Shown here piece after piece: positions 6,583 to 13,652 of a stretch of 64,000 nt of DNA (position 1 is the stretch's first letter; every line of letters starts with the position of its first letter). Source of the DNA: Oscillibacter sp. MSJ-31 (GTDB lineage Bacteria > Bacillota > Clostridia > Oscillospirales > Oscillospiraceae); contig NZ_JAHLPT010000005.1 in the NCBI RefSeq assembly GCF_018918025.1, positions 1 to 64,000 of the forward strand, given 5' to 3'. The notes beneath the pieces are model-generated. The model worked only from the letters and a program-made list of their open reading frames with translations, did no database searches and had not been told where the DNA came from. The translations under genes and the position numbers were made by a program.

Positions 6583-6934
6583 AGAACGGACACCATATCA
6601 CACCTTCTTCCGCGTAGAGGTCCGCGAGGTATTCCACAATGTTCTGCGCGTACGCTTCTTTCAGCGAGCGGCGCAGCTCCGCGAGTTCTTCGGGCGTACG
6701 CGGCGCGCGGTGACGTTCGGGCAGGAATGTGCCGTGCGCTTCCGCATGGCAGCGCCAGCAGAGTGTGACGAGGTTCATCTCGTCATCCGAGCCGCCGACA
6801 GAGCGCGGCATGGCGTGATGGATTTGCAGCCCGCGAACATCGTCGCAAAGGGCGCAGCGGTAGCCGTCGCGGCGATAGACGGCGCGACGCGTGGCGGCGG
6901 GAATGTTGGCAGCGGTGGTGATTTTGGCTTTCAT
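6581..6934 (-). CDS. Small HNH endonuclease (unit 1)
   Basis: A 117-residue protein with a complete HNH/McrA-type nuclease core: YRRDGYRCALC (first CxxC), GLQIHHAMPRSVGGSDDEMNLVTLC, and WRCHAEAH (second CxxC with His). The central HH, the Asn and the four zinc-binding Cys are all present, so it should be a metal-dependent nicking or double-strand nuclease. There is no RuvC domain, so it is not IscB or Cas9-like. The ATG at 6934 has AAAGGAGG upstream. A frame extension of 16 residues lacks a site. It follows the RHH-like gene in the same unit and is identical to the copy at 8121. Confidence 0.85.
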   Translation of the reverse strand: MKAKITTAANIPAATRRAVYRRDGYRCALCDDVRGLQIHHAMPRSVGGSDDEMNLVTLCWRCHAEAHGTFLPERHRAPRTPEELAELRRSLKEAYAQNIVEYLADLYAEEGVIWCPF

Positions 6935-6972
6935 GGTGAAGCCCTCCTTTCGTTGATACGACCGCCGCAGCG

Positions 6973-7020
6973 TAGCCGTCAATGGCGGCTTTCAGCCGCT
7001 TGCGAAGCCCTTGACGGCTA
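6973..7020. repeat. Nested perfect inverted repeats between the two unit genes (unit 1)
   Basis: TAGCCGTCAA (6973-6982) pairs with TTGACGGCTA (7011-7020). Inside it GCGGCT (6985-6990) pairs with AGCCGC (6994-6999) around TTC. The structure lies in the gap between the RHH-like and HNH genes, so it could be an mRNA stability or attenuation element, or a DNA cruciform recognised by the element's nuclease. Confidence 0.75.
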
Positions 7021-7066
7021 TGTTATGCTGCGCGGGCGGACGAAAGGGGCGAAACCTGACAGCCTA

Positions 7067-7312
7067 TCAAACGCCGCCGTACCGCAACGCGTCCTCTACG
7101 GCGTCTTTTAGCGCCCGATACGGCGTTTTACCGTACCGAAAGCACAGTTTCGCGAACCGCTGCGCCGTTTCCACAGGGACGCGGCAGGACAGCGTACGGT
7201 AGTGCCGTCTGTCCCACTCGTACTTCCGCATGGCGCGGCGGTATTCCCTCTCGTGCTTCTCGTTCAGTCGCTCCAACTCGCGGCGGTACAGTTCGAGTTC
7301 TTCGTTCGTCAT
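7067..7312 (-). CDS. Ribbon-helix-helix-like small regulator (unit 1)
   Basis: An 81-residue charged protein. Residues 1-40 form a Glu/Arg-rich helix (NEELELYRRELERLNEKHERE). The C-terminal half, SCRVPVETAQRFAKLCFRYGKTPYRALKDAVEDAL, has the strand-helix-helix pattern of CopG/Arc proteins. By family it would bind operator DNA as a dimer. A promoter with an ACAAG-AAA-CTTGT palindrome lies upstream (7401-7429), the natural place for autoregulation. The ATG at 7312 has AAGGAG upstream. It is the first gene of the unit, with HNH downstream. Assignment rests on pattern only. Confidence 0.65.
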   Translation of the reverse strand: MTNEELELYRRELERLNEKHEREYRRAMRKYEWDRRHYRTLSCRVPVETAQRFAKLCFRYGKTPYRALKDAVEDALRYGGV

Positions 7313-7400
7313 GGCGCCTGCTCCTTTCAATGCTCGCGCCGTGGGCGCTCGCTGCGTGGCGTTTCCGTGGCGGGCTTTTTCGCCCTGTCCTATAGATACG

Positions 7401-7429
7401 ATTTTACAAGAAACTTGTTACCGTGTCAA
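7401..7429 (-). promoter_or_regulatory. Element promoter with palindromic operator (unit 1)
   Basis: On the minus strand TTGACA (7429-7424), 17 bp, TAAAAT (7406-7401). The inverted repeat ACAAG-AAA-CTTGT (7406-7418) sits between the two boxes. It is the only plausible promoter for the RHH-HNH pair. Confidence 0.75.
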
Positions 7430-7495
7430 GATATTGCGGTGCTGCCCTTTAGCAACCGCTACCCCTTGTACCCTACGCGCAGCGTATGCCGATTA

Positions 7496-7560
7496 CCCTC
7501 TACCATTTTACGGAGAGTATGGACAATTATGCCTAAACTTAAACCATGGGAGGAACGCGC
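7496..7560. repeat. 65-bp direct repeat, copy 2 (junction of units)
   Basis: Identical to 5956-6020 and marks the exact junction between unit 1 and unit 2. Confidence 0.95.
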
Positions 7561-8100
7561 GCCCGCCGCAGCGGGCGCAACCCCGCCGCAGCGGACACAT
7601 GAAAGCCACAGCCCCCGCCCCCAACACTTAACGGGGGGCGGGGGCGGAGGAGCGGCGGCGGCGCAGCCGCCCGCAGGGGCGAGCAAGCCCCCCCACCGCT
7701 GCTTGCCGCGCAGACGGACGCGGGCGCGGGCGCGGCGGCAGGCAGGGAGCGAGGGGACACGAGCCACATTAGCCCCCTTTTTAATGGCGAGCGCGCCGCC
7801 GAGCGACCAACCGCCGCCGCTGCCCACGAACGACGGACGCAAGCGGCAACAGGGGGGGCGCAGCGAACCCGCCGCGACGGGCGCGCAGCCTTTTGCGCCC
7901 CGACCGCGCCGCCATCTGCGCCAGCGGGGGCAAGCGGGCGGACAAGGCGCAAAGGCGAGGAGGGCGCGCGAGCGAATGCCGCGCGCCGCGCGCACACCGA
8001 TGTGTGGCGAGGACGGCAACGCCGCCGCAGCCACAACGAGCGCCGCAGCGGGGGCACCGCCCCCCATCGGCGCGAGCGTCATTCACCATCGGCAGAACCG
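7561..8100. other. GC-rich, hairpin-dense non-coding stretch (unit 2)
   Basis: I see no base different from 6021-6560. It has the same inverted repeats and the same recurring CGCCGCAGCG motif (7564, 7584, 8041). I see no credible gene in it. Confidence 0.5.
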
Positions 8101-8104
8101 ATAA

Positions 8105-8122
8105 AAGCCCCCGAAGGGGCTT
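8105..8122 (-). terminator. Terminator of the HNH gene (unit 2)
   Basis: Second copy of the AAGCCCC/GGGGCTT hairpin with T-run, overlapping the HNH stop codon. Confidence 0.75.
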
Positions 8123-8474
8123 AGAACGGACACCATATCACACCTTCTTCCGCGTAGAGGTCCGCGAGGTATTCCACAATGTTCTGCGCGTACGCTTCTT
8201 TCAGCGAGCGGCGCAGCTCCGCGAGTTCTTCGGGCGTACGCGGCGCGCGGTGACGTTCGGGCAGGAATGTGCCGTGCGCTTCCGCATGGCAGCGCCAGCA
8301 GAGTGTGACGAGGTTCATCTCGTCATCCGAGCCGCCGACAGAGCGCGGCATGGCGTGATGGATTTGCAGCCCGCGAACATCGTCGCAAAGGGCGCAGCGG
8401 TAGCCGTCGCGGCGATAGACGGCGCGACGCGTGGCGGCGGGAATGTTGGCAGCGGTGGTGATTTTGGCTTTCAT
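8121..8474 (-). CDS. Small HNH endonuclease (unit 2)
   Basis: The translation is identical to the HNH protein at 6581-6934, with the same start, ribosome site and terminator. Keeping two intact, identical nuclease genes suggests a recent duplication or ongoing homogenisation. It is preceded by its own RHH-like gene, whose promoter differs in the -35 box from that of unit 1. Confidence 0.85.
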   Translation of the reverse strand: MKAKITTAANIPAATRRAVYRRDGYRCALCDDVRGLQIHHAMPRSVGGSDDEMNLVTLCWRCHAEAHGTFLPERHRAPRTPEELAELRRSLKEAYAQNIVEYLADLYAEEGVIWCPF

Positions 8475-8512
8475 GGTGAAGCCCTCCTTTCGTTGATACG
8501 ACCGCCGCAGCG

Positions 8513-8560
8513 TAGCCGTCAATGGCGGCTTTCAGCCGCTTGCGAAGCCCTTGACGGCTA
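8513..8560. repeat. Nested perfect inverted repeats between the two unit genes (unit 2)
   Basis: Second copy of the TAGCCGTCAA/TTGACGGCTA structure with the inner GCGGCT/AGCCGC stem. Confidence 0.75.
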
Positions 8561-8606
8561 TGTTATGCTGCGCGGGCGGACGAAAGGGGCGAAACCTGAC
8601 AGCCTA

Positions 8607-8852
8607 TCAAACGCCGCCGTACCGCAACGCGTCCTCTACGGCGTCTTTTAGCGCCCGATACGGCGTTTTACCGTACCGAAAGCACAGTTTCGCGAACCGC
8701 TGCGCCGTTTCCACAGGGACGCGGCAGGACAGCGTACGGTAGTGCCGTCTGTCCCACTCGTACTTCCGCATGGCGCGGCGGTATTCCCTCTCGTGCTTCT
8801 CGTTCAGTCGCTCCAACTCGCGGCGGTACAGTTCGAGTTCTTCGTTCGTCAT
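8607..8852 (-). CDS. Ribbon-helix-helix-like small regulator (unit 2)
   Basis: Identical in sequence to the protein at 7067-7312. Its upstream operator palindrome is kept at 8946-8958, but the -35 element reads TTGACG rather than TTGACA, so its expression may be weaker than that of unit 1. Confidence 0.65.
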   Translation of the reverse strand: MTNEELELYRRELERLNEKHEREYRRAMRKYEWDRRHYRTLSCRVPVETAQRFAKLCFRYGKTPYRALKDAVEDALRYGGV

Positions 8853-8940
8853 GGCGCCTGCTCCTTTCAATGCTCGCGCCGTGGGCGCTCGCTGCGTGGC
8901 GTTTCCGTGGCGGGCTTTTCCGCCCTGTCCTATAGATACG

Positions 8941-8969
8941 ATTTTACAAGAAACTTGTTACCGCGTCAA
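8941..8969 (-). promoter_or_regulatory. Element promoter, weakened -35 (unit 2)
   Basis: TTGACG (8969-8964), 17 bp, TAAAAT (8946-8941) on the minus strand. One of the four differences between the units (T7424 to C8964) falls in the last base of the -35 hexamer. Confidence 0.7.
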
Positions 8970-9035
8970 GATATTGCGGTGCTGCACTTTAGCAACCGCT
9001 ACCCCTTGTACCCTACGCGCAGCGTATGCCGATTG

Positions 9036-9100
9036 CCCTCTACCATTTTACGGAGAGTATGGACAATTATGCCTAAACTTAAACCATGGGAGGAACGCGC
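9036..9100. repeat. 65-bp direct repeat, copy 3 (right edge, tadA leader)
   Basis: Identical to 5956-6020. This copy supplies the tadA ribosome site GGGAGGA (9088-9094) and the coupled mini-ORF, and ends at the base before the tadA start codon. Confidence 0.95.
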
Positions 9101-9104
9101 ATGA
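9069..9104 (+). CDS. 11-residue leader mini-ORF coupled to tadA
   Basis: ATG at 9069 opens MPKLKPWEERA and stops at TGA 9102-9104, overlapping the tadA ATG as ATGA. GGAGAG lies 11 bases upstream of the mini-ORF. Terminal overlap of this kind usually gives translational coupling. In the other two repeat copies the same ATG runs on into the GC-rich stretch instead. It may simply be chance. Confidence 0.35.
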   Translation: MPKLKPWEERA

Positions 9105-9562
9105 CCGAGCAGGAAACTTACATGGCGCAGGCGCTCGCGCTGGCGCGCGAGGCCGCGGCGGCGGGCGAGGTGCCGGTCGGCTGCGTGATCGTGCGCGGCG
9201 GCGAGATCGTCGGCCGCGGGCGCAACCGCCGTGAGGAGAAGCAGTCCACCGCCTCGCACGCCGAGATGGAAGCCATCGCGATGGCGAATGAGACGGTCGG
9301 CTCGTGGCGGCTGGACGACTGCACGCTCTATGTCACGCTCGAGCCGTGTCCGATGTGCGCCGGCGCGATCCTCAACGCCCGCATCCCGCGCGTCTACTAC
9401 GGCGCGCGCGACCGCGCGATGGGCGCCTGCGGCGGCGTGCTGAATCTCTACATGGAGCCGTTCGCGCTCACCCCCGCGCTCGTCGGCGGCATCCTCGCGG
9501 ACGAGTGCCGCGCAGTGCTGGAGAGTTTCTTCCGCAGCATACGGGCGGACAAGCTACCATAA
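9101..9562 (+). CDS. tadA: tRNA-specific adenosine deaminase TadA
   Basis: A 153-residue zinc deaminase that converts A34 to inosine in tRNA-Arg(ACG). The zinc and proton-shuttle motif HAEME is at residues 53-57 (His53, Glu55). The second zinc motif PCPMC is at 82-86 (Cys83, Cys86). The tail carries GGVLNLY and a C-terminal helix, as in bacterial TadA (about 150-167 residues). The ATG at 9101 has GGGAGGAA upstream, inside the third copy of the 65-bp repeat. The tandem element lies immediately upstream but leaves this leader complete. Confidence 0.95.
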   Translation: MTEQETYMAQALALAREAAAAGEVPVGCVIVRGGEIVGRGRNRREEKQSTASHAEMEAIAMANETVGSWRLDDCTLYVTLEPCPMCAGAILNARIPRVYYGARDRAMGACGGVLNLYMEPFALTPALVGGILADECRAVLESFFRSIRADKLP

Positions 9563-9681
9563 TTTTTATCCGATTTAATACTTTTGTAACAACTGGCCCG
9601 AACTTTATTAAAACTCAGCCGTTATCTTAATACTTGCAAGAGACAATAGCTTCTTTTCATCCAATCTTCCAATCAATAGGA

Positions 9682-9709
9682 AAAAACGGCTGCGAGAGCA
9701 GCCGTTTTT
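9682..9709. terminator. Bidirectional terminator between tadA and the membrane gene
   Basis: AAAAACGGCTGC/GCAGCCGTTTTT with loop GAGA serves the convergent genes on both sides. I see nothing else in 9563-9732. Confidence 0.88.
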
Positions 9710-9732
9710 CCGTTTTTGGCATGATTCCGTTG

Positions 9733-10482
9733 TTACCCCTCGAAATCCCCCGCCGCCTCCAGATAGGCGAGGAGCAGCAGCGCCGCGCCGAGGCAGGCGG
9801 CAAGACCGGCGAACCGGCGTGCGAGCGCCATATCCACGCAGCAGGCCGCCGCCAGCGTGAGCGCCAGATGTGCGGCGGGCGCAAAGCTGCGCGGAGCGCC
9901 GCAGCGATAGGCGAACGCCGCGAGATAGAGCGAGGCGAGGCAGAGCGCCGCGAGCAGCAGAAGCTCCACATAGAAATGCCCCAGCACGCTGTCGCGCGCG
10001 TTGGCGCGGTAGGTAACGATGAGCTGCACGACGAGGAAGCACACCGGCATGAGCAGCGCGGTCGGCGCAAACGCACCGGAGCGCCGCTGGGCGATGAGCG
10101 CGTAGAGCAGCGCCGCGCCGGAGCAGGCGAGGAACACGGAAAGGATCAGCTCCAACCCCGCCATTCCCCCGCTCACGAGCCGCAGCGCCGCCGCAGCCAG
10201 CAGCAGAAAGCCGCCCAGGACCGCAGCGGTCAGCGTGAGCTGACCGTCAAAGCGGAAAATACCGCCGAAGTCCACCGTGACCGCGTCCCGCGCGGGCAGT
10301 CCGCGCGCCGAAAGCAGGAACACGACCGCCGCCGCGGCCAGCACGGCGGGCAGGTACGGGAAGCCGCCGGTCGGCAGACCGGCCGGGTCATAATTGTTTT
10401 TCAGCTCCAAAAACCGCGCGGCGGGCGCGGCAAGGAGAAAAAGGATCGTCGCAAGGCGGTCGGAGGTCTTCATACAGGGCAT
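9733..10482 (-). CDS. Polytopic membrane protein, unknown function
   Basis: A 249-residue protein made almost wholly of hydrophobic segments: about seven likely helices from residue 10 to 243, separated by short basic loops such as IAQRRSG and YRANARDS. I do not recognise the family, and no conserved charged active-site pattern stands out. GGAAAGG precedes the first ATG; a second in-frame ATG is three codons later. It is a single-gene unit divergent from spoIID, with a shared terminator toward tadA. Confidence 0.7.
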   Translation of the reverse strand: MPCMKTSDRLATILFLLAAPAARFLELKNNYDPAGLPTGGFPYLPAVLAAAAVVFLLSARGLPARDAVTVDFGGIFRFDGQLTLTAAVLGGFLLLAAAALRLVSGGMAGLELILSVFLACSGAALLYALIAQRRSGAFAPTALLMPVCFLVVQLIVTYRANARDSVLGHFYVELLLLAALCLASLYLAAFAYRCGAPRSFAPAAHLALTLAAACCVDMALARRFAGLAACLGAALLLLAYLEAAGDFEG

Positions 10483-10624
10483 CGTCCTTTCCGGTAAAAT
10501 ATCCGATCGACGCTATTGTAGCACGGCGGAGGCGATTTGTCCACGCATTTCGCGCCGCGGTCTATCCTCGGGACAGCCCCTCATATAGTAAATGAGAAAC
10601 AGCCTGCAAAGGAGGAGCTTCAAC

Positions 10625-11614
10625 ATGAAAAACGCCCTGCGCATCAGCCTATTGCTGATCGCCCTTCTCTTTCTTCTCGCGTGGCGCTTCGCGCCCGCGC
10701 GGCAAGCGTCGGACGAGCCGGAACCGTCCGGCGAGGTGCGGCGTCCCGATGCCGCGGTGCCAGACCATACGCGCACGCTGCGCGTGCTGCACGGCGGCGC
10801 GGTCGAGGAGATGGCGATGGACGAATACCTGCTCGGCGTGCTGCGCGCGGAGATGCCCGCCTCGTTTGAGCTTGAGGCGCTCAAGGCGCAGGCGGTCGCT
10901 GCGCGGACCTACACACTGCACAAGATGGCGCAGGGCGCCATTGCGCGCCATCCCGACGCGGACGCCTGCGACGACATCACCTGCTGCAAAGCCTACGAGA
11001 CCGCCGAGGATGCGGCGGCCGGATGGGGCGCTGGAGCGCTCTACTACGAGGAAAAGCTCGCGCGGGCCGTGGCAGAGACGGACGGCGAGGTGATCGTCTA
11101 CGACGGCGAACCGGTGCTGGCGGTCTTTTTCTCCTCCGCCGCCGGACACACGCAGGGCGCGGGCGAGGTCTGGCAGACCGACCTGCCCTATCTTCAGAGC
11201 GTGGACAGCCCCGAGGACGATTCCCTCGTGCCGAATTACTACTCCGTTGTGACCTTTACCGCGCAGGAATTCCGCGACCGCTTTCTTGCGGTCTACCCTG
11301 CGGCAAAGCTCAACGGGGACGCGGGCGGCTTCCTCACGGACATCACGCGCAACGACGCGGGCTTCGTCTCCACGCTGCGTGTCGGCGGCGTGACGGTGCG
11401 CGGCAACGAGCTGCGCACCATCCTCGGCCTGCGCTCACCGTCCTTCACGGTCGAGGTCAGCGGCGACACGCTGACCTTCCATGTCACCGGCTACGGTCAC
11501 GGCGTCGGCATGAGCCAGTACGGCGCGAACGCAATGGCGAAGGAGGGCTATTCCTGCGAGGAGATCTTAGAGCACTACTTTACCGACGCGCAGGTCGTAC
11601 AGTGGGCGGGATAA
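10625..11614 (+). CDS. spoIID: Stage II sporulation protein D (SpoIID)
   Basis: A 329-residue lytic transglycosylase that cuts septal peptidoglycan during forespore engulfment with SpoIIM and SpoIIP. A single N-terminal membrane helix (residues 7-20) anchors it. MDEYLLGVLRAEMPASFELE carries the catalytic Glu (E76), followed by ALKAQAVAARTYTL. The C-terminal GYGHGVGMSQYGANAMA block is diagnostic of the SpoIID/LytB domain. ATG 10625 has AGGAGG upstream; an ORF start 33 bases earlier is unsupported. It stands alone here, away from spoIIQ or murA2 neighbours seen in some relatives. Confidence 0.93.
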   Translation: MKNALRISLLLIALLFLLAWRFAPARQASDEPEPSGEVRRPDAAVPDHTRTLRVLHGGAVEEMAMDEYLLGVLRAEMPASFELEALKAQAVAARTYTLHKMAQGAIARHPDADACDDITCCKAYETAEDAAAGWGAGALYYEEKLARAVAETDGEVIVYDGEPVLAVFFSSAAGHTQGAGEVWQTDLPYLQSVDSPEDDSLVPNYYSVVTFTAQEFRDRFLAVYPAAKLNGDAGGFLTDITRNDAGFVSTLRVGGVTVRGNELRTILGLRSPSFTVEVSGDTLTFHVTGYGHGVGMSQYGANAMAKEGYSCEEILEHYFTDAQVVQWAG

Positions 11615-11618
11615 GGGA

Positions 11619-11647
11619 TTGCAAAGGCCGCGCGGATTTGTTATACT
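11619..11647 (+). promoter_or_regulatory. Promoter of the secreted copper-amine-oxidase-domain gene
   Basis: TTGCAA (11619-11624), 17 bp, TATACT (11642-11647), 40 bases before the start at 11687. Confidence 0.75.
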
Positions 11648-11686
11648 ATAATATAGAAGATTATTGAGTCATGGGAGGTGCGATAG

Positions 11687-12814
11687 ATGACGCGAGGAAA
11701 ACGGCTGCTGAGCCTGCTGCTCAGCGTGCTGATGCTCTGTACGCTGCTGCCGCCGCGCGCCTCCGCCGCGCCGACGCTGTACTTCACCGCCGTGAACGAC
11801 CGCATGTGCGACCTGAACGACGAAACGATGCCGTTCTGGCAGAACGGTCTTCTCTATGTCGCCGGTGCGACGGTGGACGGGCCGGACGACCTCGGCATCC
11901 GCTACTCGTACAACCAGGAAAAGTCCGTCGCCATCCTCTACAAAGGGCAGCGTGTGCTCTACTGCGACCTGACCGCCGGCACGATGGAGAACAACCGTAC
12001 CGGCGAGCAATACACCGGCTCGCCCATCGTTCGCAGCGGCATGGTGTTCTTCCCCATCACGGCGCTCGCCAAGATGTTTGACCTCAAATATTCCAGCACG
12101 AAGATCGCCTACGGCTATCTGCTGCGCATCCGCGACGACAACGCCGTGCTCTCGGACGAATACTTCATCGACGCGGCGACCGACCCCATTCAGAAGCGCT
12201 ACGCGCAGTACGAGCGCGCGCACGCGGCGGCGGAGTCGGAGCAGCCCGAAACGCCCCCGCCGGTCGATACGCCCACGCGGCGCGACGATCTGACGGTCTA
12301 TCTGCTGCTCCCCGCGGCAGAGGAAGCGGCGCTCACGCAGCTGCTCTCCACGCTCGAAAAGCATCAGAGCCACGCGACGCTGCTCCTCACGCCCGAGCTG
12401 CCGGAAAGCGCGGGCGACGGGGTGCGCCGTGCCGCCGCGACGGGCAATGCCGTCGCGCTGCGCATCGACGCGGCGACCGCGGTGGAGGCTCTCGCGCAGA
12501 TCGAACGGGGCAACGACGCGCTGTGGCACGCCGCGAGCCTGCGCACGCGGCTCGTCTATCTCGAAAGCGCCGACCGGACGCTGCGCACCGCAGTCGCCGA
12601 GGCGGGCTACTGTCCCATCACGATCAACACGTCCGACTTTACGCGCAGCGGCACACACTGGGCGGACACCGCGCTCAAATGGGCCGGCCGCTCCACCAGC
12701 GTGCGGCTCTACCTCGGCGCGGAGAGCGGGGTGTCCTCCGCGCTCGGCACGGCGCTCAGCCGCCTGCGTGCGGAGAACTGCACGATCGCGGCGCTGAATG
12801 AGGTCACGGCATAG
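11687..12814 (+). CDS. Secreted protein: CuAO-like N domain plus degenerate deacetylase-like fold
   Basis: A 375-residue exported protein. Residues 1-27 are a classical signal peptide ending ASA. Residues about 30-155 resemble the copper-amine-oxidase N-terminal-like domain common in clostridial secreted proteins (GMVFFPITALAKMFDLKY). After a Pro/Thr linker near 180-195, residues 200-375 have the rhythm of a NodB polysaccharide deacetylase (HATLLLTPELPESAGDGVRRAAATGNAVALRID). The catalytic Asp pair and the HxxxH zinc motif are absent, so it is probably a binding or structural relative. It lies between spoIID and a two-component system, which suggests a cell-surface role. Confidence 0.6.
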   Translation: MTRGKRLLSLLLSVLMLCTLLPPRASAAPTLYFTAVNDRMCDLNDETMPFWQNGLLYVAGATVDGPDDLGIRYSYNQEKSVAILYKGQRVLYCDLTAGTMENNRTGEQYTGSPIVRSGMVFFPITALAKMFDLKYSSTKIAYGYLLRIRDDNAVLSDEYFIDAATDPIQKRYAQYERAHAAAESEQPETPPPVDTPTRRDDLTVYLLLPAAEEAALTQLLSTLEKHQSHATLLLTPELPESAGDGVRRAAATGNAVALRIDAATAVEALAQIERGNDALWHAASLRTRLVYLESADRTLRTAVAEAGYCPITINTSDFTRSGTHWADTALKWAGRSTSVRLYLGAESGVSSALGTALSRLRAENCTIAALNEVTA

Positions 12815-12968
12815 CTTATGCGGCGTCATGCCGCAGCGGCGTCGACCGAGCGCGGCATGAAACGAGGTCACGGCCTGACCAAACCTTTACAAAATGTTCA
12901 GGAAAAGCGCAGGAAACCGATTATAATAAGAACATTCCAAAGATAACTGATAAACGGAGGGATCTGCC

Positions 12969-13652
12969 ATGGCGCGCAACATCCTTGTGGTAGAAGACGA
13001 CAACAACATTTCCGACCTCATTCGGATGTATCTTGAAAAGGAGGGCTTTGAGGTCCGCATCGCCGCGGACGGCGGCAAGGCCGTGGAGGAATTCAAGGCC
13101 AGAGAGCCTGACCTCGTGCTGCTTGACGTGATGCTTCCCGTGCTCGACGGCTGGGGCGTGTGCGCCAAGATCCGCGAGACCTCGAAGTGCCCCATCATCA
13201 TGCTCACCGCCAAGGGAGAGGTCAACGACCGCATCCACGGTCTCGAGATGGGCGCGGACGATTACCTCGTCAAGCCCTTTGAGATGAAGGAGCTCATCGC
13301 GCGCATCAACGCCGTGCTCCGCCGCACGGAGATCCCCGAGGACACGAAAAAGCGTCTCGTGTTCGATAAGCTCATCATCGACCTTGACTCCTACGAGCTG
13401 ATCGTGGACGGCAAGAAGATCGACACACCGCCCAAGGAGCTGGAGCTGCTCTATCATCTGGCCGCAACGCCCAACCGCGTCTACACGCGCAATCAGCTGC
13501 TCGACGAGGTGTGGGGCTTCGACTACTTCGGCGACAGCCGCACCGTGGACGTTCACATCAAGCGTCTGCGCGAAAAGGTGGAGAACGTCTCCGACCAATG
13601 GGAGCTCAAGACCGTCTGGGGCGTGGGCTACAAGTTTGAAGTGAAGAAGTAA
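12969..13652 (+). CDS. OmpR/PhoB-family response regulator
   Basis: A 227-residue two-domain regulator. The receiver domain (1-120) has the acidic pair D10/D11, the phospho-acceptor D53 in LVLLDVMLPVLDG, Thr in IIMLTA and Lys in YLVKPF. The C-terminal winged helix (130-227) has the PKELELLYHLA and RTVDVHIKRLREK signatures. It is the first gene of a pair with the kinase at 13652, whose start overlaps its stop by one base. The signal is unknown. A TATAAT-type -10 lies near 12921-12926. The HtrA gene just downstream suggests envelope stress as an input or output. Confidence 0.93.
   Translation: MARNILVVEDDNNISDLIRMYLEKEGFEVRIAADGGKAVEEFKAREPDLVLLDVMLPVLDGWGVCAKIRETSKCPIIMLTAKGEVNDRIHGLEMGADDYLVKPFEMKELIARINAVLRRTEIPEDTKKRLVFDKLIIDLDSYELIVDGKKIDTPPKELELLYHLAATPNRVYTRNQLLDEVWGFDYFGDSRTVDVHIKRLREKVENVSDQWELKTVWGVGYKFEVKK

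Larger units (their letters stand above)
5956..9100 (-). mobile_element. Two tandem copies of a 1540-bp RHH/HNH element
   Basis: Positions 5956-7495 and 7496-9035 are head-to-tail copies of one 1540-bp unit, followed by a third copy of the unit's first 65 bp at 9036-9100. Each unit reads, on the minus strand: promoter with an inverted repeat, RHH-like gene, nested-hairpin gap, HNH gene, terminator, then about 540 bp of GC-rich hairpin DNA. By eye the copies differ at four bases, all in 7380-7495. No transposase or integrase is encoded. Exact periodicity with one repeat per unit fits tandem integration of a circle or unequal recombination between the 65-bp repeats. The array sits between yaaL and tadA and breaks neither gene. 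Confidence 0.8.

Noticed and set aside
5956-9100. The tandem unit as an IscB/HEARO or Cas9-like element, group I/II intron, or IStron.
   Set aside because: The HNH protein has 117 residues with no RuvC or bridge helix. There is no reverse transcriptase or TnpA/TnpB. The array lies between genes with 65-bp repeats, not inside a coding sequence.
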